Assembly: GCA_028293265.1 (NCBI GenBank)
Contig: JAQGPB010000577.1
Span: 1-5,171, forward strand
DNA: 5,171 bases
Direction of reading: 5' to 3'
Source of the DNA: Pedosphaera sp.
GTDB lineage: Bacteria > Verrucomicrobiota > Verrucomicrobiae > Limisphaerales > Pedosphaeraceae
The stretch's first letter is position 1. Each line of letters opens with the position of its first letter. Under the pieces are notes generated by a model. That model did no database searches. It was not told the DNA's origin and saw only the letters and a program-made list of their open reading frames with translations. Shown one piece after another: positions 1 through 4,723 of the stretch. The position numbers and the translations under genes are program-made.

Positions 1-30
1 ATCCATGTCCATCATATTCGTGGTTGGCAT
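1..30 (-). CDS. 5' end of a further minus-strand gene (partial)
   Basis: Only the first ten codons are inside the window (MPTTNMMDMD), reading from an ATG at 30-28 and running off the left edge. The start is inferred from its leader: the 33 bases before it (31-63) contain no G on the minus strand, as with the other gene leaders here, and the motif CCACCCTCAAC also occurs before the neighbouring gene at 687. Two more in-frame ATGs follow within the ten codons, so the exact start is uncertain. The function cannot be told from so short a stretch; position suggests another gene of the same phage module. Confidence 0.45.
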   Translation of the reverse strand, partial: MPTTNMMDMD

Positions 31-63
31 GTGAGTTGAGGGTGGAAAGTTGAGGGTTGAGGG
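31..63 (-). repeat. CCCTCAAC short repeats in a G-free leader
   Basis: Read on the minus strand, three copies of CCTCAAC lie directly before the ATG at 30. The first two are in tandem at a 7-base period and the third follows a short CTTTCCAC insertion. No G occurs in these 33 bases. There is no Shine-Dalgarno sequence, so the segment probably acts as an unstructured translation leader rather than as a protein-binding site. Confidence 0.5.
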
Positions 64-102
64 CGGCGGGCTGGAATGAGCTTCGCGACCCTTTGCGGGA
101 AG

Positions 103-121
103 GTAGTTAACCAGTAGTTAA
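103..121 (-). repeat. Direct repeat TTAACTAC, 11-base period
   Basis: The octamer GTAGTTAA (plus-strand reading) occurs at 103-110 and again at 114-121, giving two sites about one helical turn apart in the spacer upstream of the gene starting at 30. This spacing is what side-by-side protein binding on one face of DNA would need. No -35/-10 pair is recognisable next to it, and two 8-base copies could be chance. Confidence 0.25.
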
Positions 122-123
122 AC

Positions 124-135
124 GCCCCGTAGGGC
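124..135 (-). terminator. Weak candidate terminator hairpin with UACG loop
   Basis: On the minus strand GCCC-TACG-GGGC forms a four-pair stem closed by a C(UACG)G tetraloop of the very stable UNCG class, followed by GTTTAACTA. It lies about 40 bases beyond the stop of the gene at 178-687. The stem and T-run are short, so it may be only a weak terminator or an RNA 3'-end stabiliser. Confidence 0.25.
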
Positions 136-177
136 TGCGAGAGTGCAAAACGGCTGGCTTGGGAGCGTGGCGCGGCG

Positions 178-687
178 TCAAAGCCGCTGGCGGGCAAGGC
201 GGTTGGCCAGGCGTTGCGCTGATCGCCGATGGTGGAACAATTGGACCAGTTGCCGCCGGATGCGCGGCGGCAAGGCGTGGTGGTAGGCCGATGGGGTGCC
301 TGTGCGCGGGTCCATCCGCTGCCAGGCGGCTTTGAACGACCGGGCATCACCGACGATAGCGGCATTAAGAAAACGTTGCAGGGCATCGGGCGAAAGCTTG
401 GGGCGGGTGCCGCGGTAGCGGAGCGCAATGGCATCCGGCGATTTGCCGTTGTCGCGCCACTGGTAATAAATACGAAGCAGCGTTTGCGCGCAGAATTTTG
501 CCGGGCTGGTTTTATCGCAGCGGTAGAAGCGGCTGGCCCAATACCAGGTGAACCAACGGACGCTTTTGCGGAGCGATTGGCCGCGCTGGATGCGGCCTTC
601 GATGTTTCGACAGATGCGGTGCAGGCGGCGGCAGCGTTCAAGCTGCCACTGGGGGACGGAGATTGACGGAGTGGTGACGGTGGACAT
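178..687 (-). CDS. Basic protein with possible helix-turn-helix (phage, unknown role)
   Basis: This encodes a 169-residue, strongly basic protein that I do not recognise as a named gene. Residues about 60-82 (KTSPAKFCAQTLLRIYYQWRD and following) read like a helix-turn-helix of the kind found in the N-terminal DNA-binding region of Mu-type transposases. The following RGTRPKLSPDAL (92-103) resembles the linker seen after such helices. The N-terminal half is rich in W, R and Y, and the C-terminus (142-169) is an Arg-rich helix. No DDE catalytic domain is present, so it is not a transposase by itself. ATG at 687 was chosen over the in-frame GTG at 696; neither has a Shine-Dalgarno site. It lies just beyond a terminator hairpin, so it may have its own promoter or depend on read-through. 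The opposite-strand frame in the same region is Gly/Ala/Val-rich, as expected of a shadow. DNA binding is inferred. Confidence 0.65.
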   Translation of the reverse strand: MSTVTTPSISVPQWQLERCRRLHRICRNIEGRIQRGQSLRKSVRWFTWYWASRFYRCDKTSPAKFCAQTLLRIYYQWRDNGKSPDAIALRYRGTRPKLSPDALQRFLNAAIVGDARSFKAAWQRMDPRTGTPSAYHHALPPRIRRQLVQLFHHRRSAQRLANRLARQRL

Positions 688-689
688 GA

Positions 690-735
690 GCAACACGGGG
701 TTGAGGGTGGATGATTAAAAGGCGAACCGTGTTGC
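690..735 (-). promoter_or_regulatory. Alternative hairpin competing with the terminator
   Basis: On the minus-strand RNA, GCAACACGG (735-727, the loop and part of the 3' terminator arm) is perfectly complementary over nine pairs to CCGUGUUGC (698-690), which ends two bases before the ATG at 687. Forming it would break the terminator at 719-748 while covering the start region of the next gene. A second copy of GGCAACAC (759-752) could also pair with the same site. This is attenuator-like logic, but it is inferred from pairing alone; a nine-base match over this distance can arise by chance. Confidence 0.3.
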
Positions 736-860
736 CACGGCTCGCCTTCATGTGTTGCCCTTTTGGAATTGAAAACGGAAACACCTTGAACGGTCAAGGT
801 GGAAAGTGACCGGGCGAGCGCCTTGAAGTGAGCGCCCGCCCGGCCGGGCTTGCAAGCCGG
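717..860 (-). ncRNA. Candidate structured RNA ending in a terminator
   Basis: Read on the minus strand, four stems follow one another. The first is a palindrome GGCTTGCAAGCC (858-847). The second is a 12-pair stem with arms 843-832 and 821-810 around a 10-base loop. The third is an 8-pair stem with arms 801-794 and 789-782 around a 4-base loop. The last is the 13-pair terminator. The one imperfect position in each of the second and fourth stems is a G-U pair on the minus strand and A-C on the plus strand, which points to function as minus-strand RNA. It could be a small RNA processed or transcribed from the end of the head operon, or a 5' regulatory leader of the gene at 687. No known RNA family is recognised with confidence. 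Confidence 0.4.
719..748 (-). terminator. Intrinsic terminator of the head operon
   Basis: The minus strand reads AAGGCGAGCCGTG, loop GCAA, CACGGTTCGCCTT, then TTAATC. This is a 13-pair stem in which the single imperfect pair is G-U on the minus-strand RNA but A-C on the plus strand, so the hairpin suits minus-strand transcription. The run of four Us includes the last two bases of the stem. It lies about 215 bases after the stop of the coiled-coil gene and about 30 bases before the ATG at 687. Confidence 0.7.
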
Positions 861-963
861 GACATTTCCGGCCTTCTTCGCCAGCACGTAACCAGTCCAA
901 CCAGGAATGAAAGTCCGGGGTGGAAAAACCGCGCTGGAAAATGTTTGGCGGCGGCGCACAGAA

Positions 964-1545
964 TTATTCAGTCGCAAAAGTCCACGGATTTTCCCCGGCG
1001 ATCAAGGCGGCGAGCACGGGCAATGCCTGCGCCGCGCGGTTTTCGATGTTCTCGCCATCGTTAAACCATCGGCGTTGAAAGAAGCCGATGAAACCAAGGT
1101 ATTCCGGGGCGAGCTTGACCACGGCTTCAAGGTGTGGGGAACTGCTGCCAAAAACAGGCTTGAGGGATTTGGCGATCCGCTTGGCGAGCTTGTCGCATTC
1201 CGGCAGGGTGGCGTGCGGGATCAGGCCGTTGAGACTATCCAGGTGGCGGGCCAGTTCCGCGCTTTTGTCCGGGATGTCGGCCAACAGTTTCGCAGCCTGG
1301 CGTTGCAGCAACTCCAATTGGGCGATCTTGCCTTTCAGGCTCAAGGAGGCTTCCTCATTGTTGTATGAAGTGCTTTCCTCCAATTGAACAATTTTTTGCC
1401 TCAAATCGGCCTCGTCTGTCCGCATCTTTCCCAATGTGGCGGAGACAAAGGTGAGATGCTTATAAAGCGGTTCAATGGCGCTGTAGGCCGACTGCAAGGC
1501 GGGAACCCTGGCGGGGTCAAGGGCGATGGACTGTTTTGGTGTCAT
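964..1545 (-). CDS. Coiled-coil protein downstream of the capsid gene, unknown function
   Basis: This encodes a soluble 193-residue protein with no signal peptide or membrane segment. Residues about 40-108 form a long amphipathic, Leu/Glu/Lys/Gln-rich stretch (for example DLRQKIVQLEES and LKGKIAQLELLQRQAAKLL) typical of a coiled coil, interrupted around residues 58-68 by an STSYNNEEAS segment. A more globular C-terminal part follows, with aromatic residues in EYLGFIGFFQRRWF (148-161) and a hydrophobic helix near 172-183. I do not recognise the family. It is the last gene of the run before the terminator, 32 bases after the capsid stop, where phages often carry head-completion, decoration or connector genes; that role is only positional inference. 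The ATG at 1545 is preceded by CACCAATAATT, nearly the same as the sequence before the capsid start. There is no Shine-Dalgarno site. Confidence 0.75.
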   Translation of the reverse strand: MTPKQSIALDPARVPALQSAYSAIEPLYKHLTFVSATLGKMRTDEADLRQKIVQLEESTSYNNEEASLSLKGKIAQLELLQRQAAKLLADIPDKSAELARHLDSLNGLIPHATLPECDKLAKRIAKSLKPVFGSSSPHLEAVVKLAPEYLGFIGFFQRRWFNDGENIENRAAQALPVLAALIAGENPWTFATE

Positions 1546-1577
1546 AATTATTGGTGTGGTATGTGGAGTTTTTCTGT
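1546..1577 (-). promoter_or_regulatory. SD-less, G-poor leader
   Basis: The 32 bases between the capsid stop and the next ATG contain a single G on the mRNA strand and no Shine-Dalgarno match. They end in CACCAATAATT directly before ATG. The capsid gene leader ends in CCCCAATAATTT, so CCAATAATT is shared by the two most closely similar leaders. Confidence 0.45.
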
Positions 1578-2528
1578 CTATATGAGAGCGCCCATCGCGC
1601 CGGGGTTGGTGATGGCCGGTAGCGTTGTCCAGTCCATTTTAAGCACTTGGTCGCGTTCGTCCTCGCTGGAGTAAGCGCCGGATTTGAACAAGCCTCCTCT
1701 GACCGTGAATGTCTTGGCAAACGATTGGTCCATGCGATTGGGCGTATCGCTGCTGGCGAACACCAGGACCATGTTGTCGAGAAAGAACTGAATGTTTTCC
1801 GGCATGCCTTCCGCGCTCATGTCAATCACCATCTGCGACATGCGGACCTGCGGTTTGGTCATCAGCATCTCGGATACGTCCTCAATCTGCGGGGAAAGCA
1901 ACCCCAATGTGCCGGCGGGGGCGGCGGGCAGATCGGATACCACGAACCGGGATTTTATGAGCGGGTTGTTTCGGAACTGTTTGAACTTGGAGGGGCCGAA
2001 AAGCACCTTGATCGGCGCGCCATTCTTGGCGGCCTTGACGACCTTTAAAATAAGGGCGTCAATCAAAGCGACGGGGTCAACGAAGGGGTCTGAGAAATCC
2101 GCCTCCTGGGTGAGCGGCGAGGCCAGCGAGGCCGCCTGTGCGCCGGTAATGATCTCATTTTCCAAAGCCATGGCGGACGCATCGGCAAGACAGCCGGTGC
2201 CTTCCATCATCGCAAATTGAAGCCCCTCATCACTCAAGTTGTCTGCATTGTGAATGGGGAAGTCCAGGGCATTGGGTTGCAGGACTGCAACAACATCGTC
2301 GGCGGAGAAGCCGATTTGAGTCACCCCGCCGCCTGGCTGCCGCCGGGTGATCGGCACCTTGTAACGGTTCTTTTCCGTGTATTTCTTGTAACGGAAATTG
2401 ATGTCCGGCACTTCGCAGATCGGCGCGATGAACTGGCCGACCGGTCGAATCGCATTCTGACTCGACGTAACGGCGAAGTTGGAAAGCAGGGGTGAGGTGG
2501 CGAATTGGGCTATGCGGGAGAGGGCCAT
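1578..2528 (-). CDS. Phage major capsid protein (HK97-fold type, putative)
   Basis: This encodes a 316-residue protein that would form the icosahedral shell. Features expected of this group of capsid proteins appear in order. FIAP with a following RYKKY (33-50) matches the pattern of a conserved Ala-Pro followed by a basic/aromatic strand. SADD and LDFPIHNADNLSDEGLQFA (75-105) introduce the long acidic helix. Then come the DPVALIDALILKVVKAA helix (151-167) and VLFGPSKFKQFRNNP (175-189), and then NMVLVFASSDTPNRMDQSFAKTF (252-274), a strand, loop and strand with a Ser-x-x-x-Thr-Phe end. The end, ITNPGAMGALI, resembles the VTNP-x-A-x-LI C-terminus common in the family. Length is normal for a capsid subunit. 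It follows the protease and the two repeat proteins, the usual protease-scaffold-capsid order. The family call is from memory of motifs, not a search. ATG at 2528 is the first start after the previous stop and has no Shine-Dalgarno site. Confidence 0.8.
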   Translation of the reverse strand: MALSRIAQFATSPLLSNFAVTSSQNAIRPVGQFIAPICEVPDINFRYKKYTEKNRYKVPITRRQPGGGVTQIGFSADDVVAVLQPNALDFPIHNADNLSDEGLQFAMMEGTGCLADASAMALENEIITGAQAASLASPLTQEADFSDPFVDPVALIDALILKVVKAAKNGAPIKVLFGPSKFKQFRNNPLIKSRFVVSDLPAAPAGTLGLLSPQIEDVSEMLMTKPQVRMSQMVIDMSAEGMPENIQFFLDNMVLVFASSDTPNRMDQSFAKTFTVRGGLFKSGAYSSEDERDQVLKMDWTTLPAITNPGAMGALI

Positions 2529-2580
2529 AAATTATTGGGGTTTGGGGCGGTGGTTGAGTTTTGGTGAGTGGTGGATTTGT
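2529..2580 (-). promoter_or_regulatory. Long SD-less leader of the capsid gene
   Basis: These 52 bases separate the 79-residue gene from the capsid start. They form the longest spacer between the head genes and contain only one G on the mRNA strand. They consist of C/A-rich blocks such as CCACCACTCACC and CTCAACCACC and end in CCCCAATAATTT before ATG. An unstructured leader would suit strong translation of a highly made protein without base pairing to 16S rRNA. Confidence 0.45.
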
Positions 2581-2820
2581 TTAAGCCGGCGCGGTTTCAC
2601 GCCGCGCCATGCCGATGGCCGTGGCCAGAGACAGGCCCGGATTTGCTGCTCGGATTTCAACGGCGCGGTTCATGATGAATTTTGCGCCTTCCTGGGCATG
2701 TTCATTTTGGGCCATGGCCGTCGCTGTAACCAGGGAAAGGCCCGGCGTGGCTTGTTGCAGGCGCGTGGCGCGGTTCAAGATTAACTTGGCGTCTTGATCG
2801 GACAGTGTGTTTGGTTTCAT
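2581..2820 (-). CDS. Small protein made of a tandem 35-residue repeat, scaffold-like
   Basis: This 79-residue protein consists almost wholly of two copies of one unit: residues 11-40 (AKLILNRATRLQQATPGLSL and onward) and 46-75 (AKFIMNRAVEIRAANPGLSL and onward). The 30-residue units share 17 identical positions and start 35 residues apart. The DNA of the two copies is still visibly alike, so the duplication is fairly recent or kept under constraint. The pattern (helix with N-R-A, turn at P-G-L-S, then an Ala-rich helix) resembles short helical motifs seen at the C-termini of phage head proteases and scaffolds. Its place between the protease and the capsid supports a scaffold or assembly role, which is inference. 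ATG at 2820 follows a 27-base G-poor leader with no Shine-Dalgarno site. The opposite strand has an open frame here, but it lacks the repeat-plus-context logic. Confidence 0.7.
   Translation of the reverse strand: MKPNTLSDQDAKLILNRATRLQQATPGLSLVTATAMAQNEHAQEGAKFIMNRAVEIRAANPGLSLATAIGMARRETAPA
2591..2790 (-). repeat. Two-copy tandem repeat, 105-base period, inside the small gene
   Basis: The block encoding residues 11-40 (2790-2701) and that encoding residues 46-75 (2685-2596) keep long similar runs, for example around the shared gcgcggttca and aggcccgg segments. The period is 105 bases, exactly 35 codons, so the reading frame is kept. This is a coding duplication rather than a mobile repeat. 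Confidence 0.6.
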
Positions 2821-2847
2821 TGTGTGGTGTTGGTTTTGTCTGCTGAA

Positions 2848-3168
2848 TCATTCCCCGGCCATGAACTTGAAAAGCTCAGGTTCGGCGCGACGCGTCCGGT
2901 CATATGCGGTTTCAAAATCCGAATTGTCGGCAGCCTGCCGGTTGAGGACCAGTTTGTTGAACCGGGTGGCCGCTTTGGCGCGGTTTTTCAACAGGCCGTC
3001 CTTTAAAATTTGCTTAAAACTGTCCGTGTCCGGCATGGCTTCCCACAGGTCGGGAAATTCCTTCATCACGGCGGCGTAAGCCTCGCTCCATGAAATGCCG
3101 CGCTCTTTTTTGAGTTGCGCGGCCTTGGAGTTGAAGGCGATGGCGGGGCTTTTGCTGTTTGGGAGCAT
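2848..3168 (-). CDS. Small head-module protein with two helical repeats, scaffold-like
   Basis: This encodes a 106-residue, charged, soluble protein. Two 34-residue segments align without gaps: from FNSKAAQLKKERGISWSEAY (12-31) to PDLWEAM (39-45), and from FNKLVLNRQAADNSDFETAY (70-89) to PELFKFM (97-103). They share F-N at the start, A-Y in the middle and P-(D/E)-L with a closing M. The same helix-turn-helix-like layout, with an acidic P-E-L end, is known at the ends of Mu-like protease/scaffold proteins and is echoed in the next small gene. A scaffold or scaffold-fragment role is therefore likely but not proven. The start at 3168 is six bases after the protease stop, so the two are very probably co-transcribed. 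No Shine-Dalgarno site is visible. Confidence 0.7.
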   Translation of the reverse strand: MLPNSKSPAIAFNSKAAQLKKERGISWSEAYAAVMKEFPDLWEAMPDTDSFKQILKDGLLKNRAKAATRFNKLVLNRQAADNSDFETAYDRTRRAEPELFKFMAGE

Positions 3169-3174
3169 AAATGT

Positions 3175-3780
3175 TTAACGGGGTCGGGAGTTGTGGGTTG
3201 GAGGGCGGAGCGCCGCACGGTTGGCATCCTCAAAAGCGCACTGAATATCATCGGCCAGGTTTATTTTCTCTTCCTGCGCCATGGTTGCGCGGTTGGTGAT
3301 GGGGGTGAGCAGTTCCTTGCCGTTGGCCGCATTGGTGAAACCAATGGTGTCCACCTTGAGGATGCGCACACGGTTGCCATCCAGCGGTTGAGTGTCTTGG
3401 GGATCGGCCACGAAACTGGTAAATTTGAACCGTTTGTTTTGGATGGCGGCGCGGCCTAGATCGGTAAGCCCGTCATCACTTGCCCAGATGCCATCGGCGC
3501 GCTTTTCAAAATCCTTGAACCAGGCAAAGGCGGCGGAGCTTTGCTTGTCGTCGTAAATAAAGTGCTCCTCGCCGGCATACAGGCCCGGCCAGTTGTCACC
3601 CAAACGCTTTTTGTCGGCGGCGAGGTTGGCCAGGATGGCATCCATGGATTTATCATCGAGGACTTGGACTATGCCAGCCTCGGGATTGGGCAACTCGCCC
3701 TTGGGGACAATGTGAATAAACCCGCCATCGGCGCTAATGGGGTTGGCGCGGTTGCAAATGATGAGATGGTGCGGATTCAT
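3175..3780 (-). CDS. Mu gpI-like phage head maturation protease
   Basis: This encodes a 201-residue protein of the Mu-like prophage I family, which cleaves scaffold and head proteins during capsid assembly. Motifs appear in family order: IHIVPKGELPNPEAG (22-36), the glycine/proline-rich N-terminal core; WPGLYAGEEHFIYD (64-77), equivalent to the conserved Asp/Glu-His-Phe segment with His73; a Ser/Ala run and FEKRADGIWA (91-100); then LGRAAIQNKRFKFTSFV (108-124), matching the family's R-x-Y-R-Y-x-S-P-V-F block with the candidate nucleophile Ser122; and IGFTNAANGKELLTP (146-160), matching the GLTN-x-P region. Which residues are catalytic is inferred from the family pattern. Mu gpI carries a longer C-terminal scaffold part; here only about 40 residues follow, and scaffold-like repeats sit in the next two genes. 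ATG at 3780 overlaps the upstream stop as ATGA, which suggests translational coupling. Confidence 0.85.
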   Translation of the reverse strand: MNPHHLIICNRANPISADGGFIHIVPKGELPNPEAGIVQVLDDKSMDAILANLAADKKRLGDNWPGLYAGEEHFIYDDKQSSAAFAWFKDFEKRADGIWASDDGLTDLGRAAIQNKRFKFTSFVADPQDTQPLDGNRVRILKVDTIGFTNAANGKELLTPITNRATMAQEEKINLADDIQCAFEDANRAALRPPTHNSRPR

Positions 3781-3968
3781 AAGGTGCGGTGATTCTTTTT
3801 CAATGCTTTGTAGCGTTGATGCAAGTCGGCACTGCCGATGCGTTTACTATTCAGGACCAGGCGGAGATGTTCCTCTGATACACCCAATTTAGACGCCATC
3901 ACTCCAATACCTTTGAAGCGCGTTTTTGCGCCCCAAGGTCTGCCGCGTTTAACGACGGTATTTGTCAT
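3777..3968 (-). CDS. Small AT-hook plus helix-turn-helix DNA-binding protein
   Basis: This 63-residue protein is the first gene of the minus-strand operon. KRGRPWGAKTR (7-17) contains the RGRP core of an AT-hook, the minor-groove motif. Residues 22-43 (VMASKLGVSEEHLRLVLNSK) fit a short Cro/XRE-type helix-turn-helix with the usual L-G-V-S turn and a V-L-N-x-K-R end. The total size is Cro-like. It diverges from the XRE repressor gene across the CTAAC-site region and overlaps the protease start by ATGA, so the two are made together. It may act on the divergent operators, like Cro, or as a late-gene regulator; both are inference. The ATG at 3968 has no Shine-Dalgarno sequence and follows a TATATG stretch, leaving room for a very short leader. 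Confidence 0.7.
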   Translation of the reverse strand: MTNTVVKRGRPWGAKTRFKGIGVMASKLGVSEEHLRLVLNSKRIGSADLHQRYKALKKNHRTL

Positions 3969-3974
3969 ATACGC

Positions 3975-4026
3975 CTAACCGTTAGCGTGTTTTGCTAACC
4001 TCGTCAATAGCATTTTGTGCTAACGG
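3975..4026. promoter_or_regulatory. Divergent operator region with four CTAAC half-sites
   Basis: Four copies of CTAAC or its complement lie within 52 bases between the divergent genes: CTAAC at 3975-3979 facing GTTAG at 3981-3985 around a single C, then GCTAAC at 3994-3999 and GCTAAC at 4019-4024. CCGTTAGC (3979-3986) and GCTAACGG (4019-4026) form an exact 8-base inverted pair. This is the expected layout of operators for an XRE-type repressor encoded next door. A TTGACG hexamer on the minus strand (4007-4002) is the likeliest -35 of the head operon and would lie among the sites; no convincing -10 goes with it. Confidence 0.5.
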
Positions 4027-4036
4027 AAATCCGCAA

Positions 4037-4065
4037 TTGCTCTTCCTCTTTGGCCGGATTATCAA
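4037..4065 (+). promoter_or_regulatory. Candidate promoter of the XRE gene
   Basis: TTGCTC (4037-4042) and TATCAA (4060-4065) are separated by 17 bases. Transcription would begin near 4072, just before the GTG starts at 4073 and 4082, so the mRNA would have almost no leader. The match to a sigma-70 consensus is moderate only. The CTAAC sites lie upstream of this -35, where a bound repressor could leave its own gene on. Confidence 0.3.
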
Positions 4066-4081
4066 TTCAGGTGTGGAAAAT

Positions 4082-4702
4082 GTGAAAGTCTCAAAAAGAA
4101 AACCGCTGGCGAAGCGCGAGCAGGGCGTTGGCAAAAGGCTGCGCGAGGCACGGGAACATCTGCGATTGTCCCAAAAGGAGTTTGCCGCCCAAGTTGGCAT
4201 TTCGCGCCAGCGTTTGGCGAGTTATGAAGAGTTGAGAGCGCCGCTGCGGTTTGACCTGGCCTTGAAAATATGTCGCCAGTTTGTAATTGGCGAAAAGTGG
4301 TTGGCAACGGGTAAGGGCGTGGCGCGGGCGTGCTATGATCTGGCCTCGGAAAGCGCCGCACATCACATCCCAATTGATATGCCTTATGGTCAATCTTTTG
4401 ATCAATGGCTTGGGAGAATCTATGATGAACTTGAATCGCAGGGCGGCGGGAAAAGTCACCTTCTGCTACACGACATGGATGGGGTTGACCTGATTAAGAA
4501 TTGGCTTCTTTTCTGCGTTGAAGTTTGGTTTAGCGCGGACAAAATTCACCCAATGCCAAAAGGTTTTTCTGGCGGTCTTTTCTCATTCTTATTCAACAAT
4601 GGCAATGACTATGTTGAGTTCGTGTTAAAGCATAAGAGGCTTCCAACGAAAGAGGATTTTGAAATCGGAATCGAAAAGCAAATGCCGGGCGCGGGGAAAT
4701 GA
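4082..4702 (+). CDS. XRE-family transcriptional repressor-like protein
   Basis: This encodes 206 residues from the chosen GTG. Residues 19-50 hold a classic Cro/C1 helix-turn-helix: RLREAREHLRLSQKEFAAQV, then GISRQRLASYE, in which the first helix carries Q31 and E33 and the recognition helix follows the G-I-S turn. LALKICRQFVIGEKWLATGKG (59-79) completes the five-helix domain. The C-terminal 120 residues are unlike LexA/CI peptidase domains: I see no Ala-Gly cleavage site or Ser/Lys pair, so SOS-type self-cleavage is not supported. Residues 145-183 are aromatic-rich (WLLFCVEVWF, FSGGLFSFLF) and of unknown role. It faces the head operon and probably binds the CTAAC sites between them. GTG at 4082 has an AGGTG at 4069-4073 with 8-base spacing; an in-frame GTG at 4073 is an alternative. 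A frame extension to TTG at 3992 would run through the operators. Confidence 0.8.
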   Translation: MKVSKRKPLAKREQGVGKRLREAREHLRLSQKEFAAQVGISRQRLASYEELRAPLRFDLALKICRQFVIGEKWLATGKGVARACYDLASESAAHHIPIDMPYGQSFDQWLGRIYDELESQGGGKSHLLLHDMDGVDLIKNWLLFCVEVWFSADKIHPMPKGFSGGLFSFLFNNGNDYVEFVLKHKRLPTKEDFEIGIEKQMPGAGK

Positions 4703-4723
4703 TTTAGTCTGCGCGGATCAATC

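Larger units (their letters stand above)
688..963 (-). other. Gene-free stretch with a chain of hairpins
   Basis: No gene with a credible start fits in these 276 bases. The minus strand has one frame open across the stretch, but its only ATG is inside the end of the preceding gene, and in the neighbouring gene that frame becomes Ser/Pro/Ala-rich shadow sequence. The proximal part (861-963) shows nothing I can name. The distal part (719-860) holds four successive inverted repeats and ends in a terminator. The stretch is by far the longest spacer in the minus-strand cluster; the others are 6-52 bases, apart from the 147 bases at 31-177. Confidence 0.6.

Noticed and set aside
229..666. A 145-residue plus-strand frame opposite the HTH gene.
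   Set aside because: It is Gly/Ala/Val-rich with no motif and mirrors the minus-strand gene, which fits the strand and spacing of the surrounding cluster.
12..977. A 321-residue open frame on the minus strand spanning the hairpin region and the HTH gene.
   Set aside because: Its middle is a Ser/Pro/Ala-rich shadow of the 178-687 gene, its start lies inside the preceding gene, and its ends run through hairpins and the G-free leader. Long open frames are expected in GC-rich DNA.
1647..2220. Several plus-strand frames opposite the capsid gene.
   Set aside because: The minus strand encodes a coherent 316-residue capsid-like protein; the plus frames overlap each other and show no family features.
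3175..3250. A 61-residue minus-strand frame spanning 3066-3251.
   Set aside because: It overlaps the ends of the protease and the 106-residue gene in another frame and has no own leader or motif.
3992..4081. N-terminal extension of the XRE gene to a TTG start.
   Set aside because: The extension would translate through a CTAAC site and the candidate promoter, and TTG is a poor start; an AGGTG lies before the GTG at 4082.
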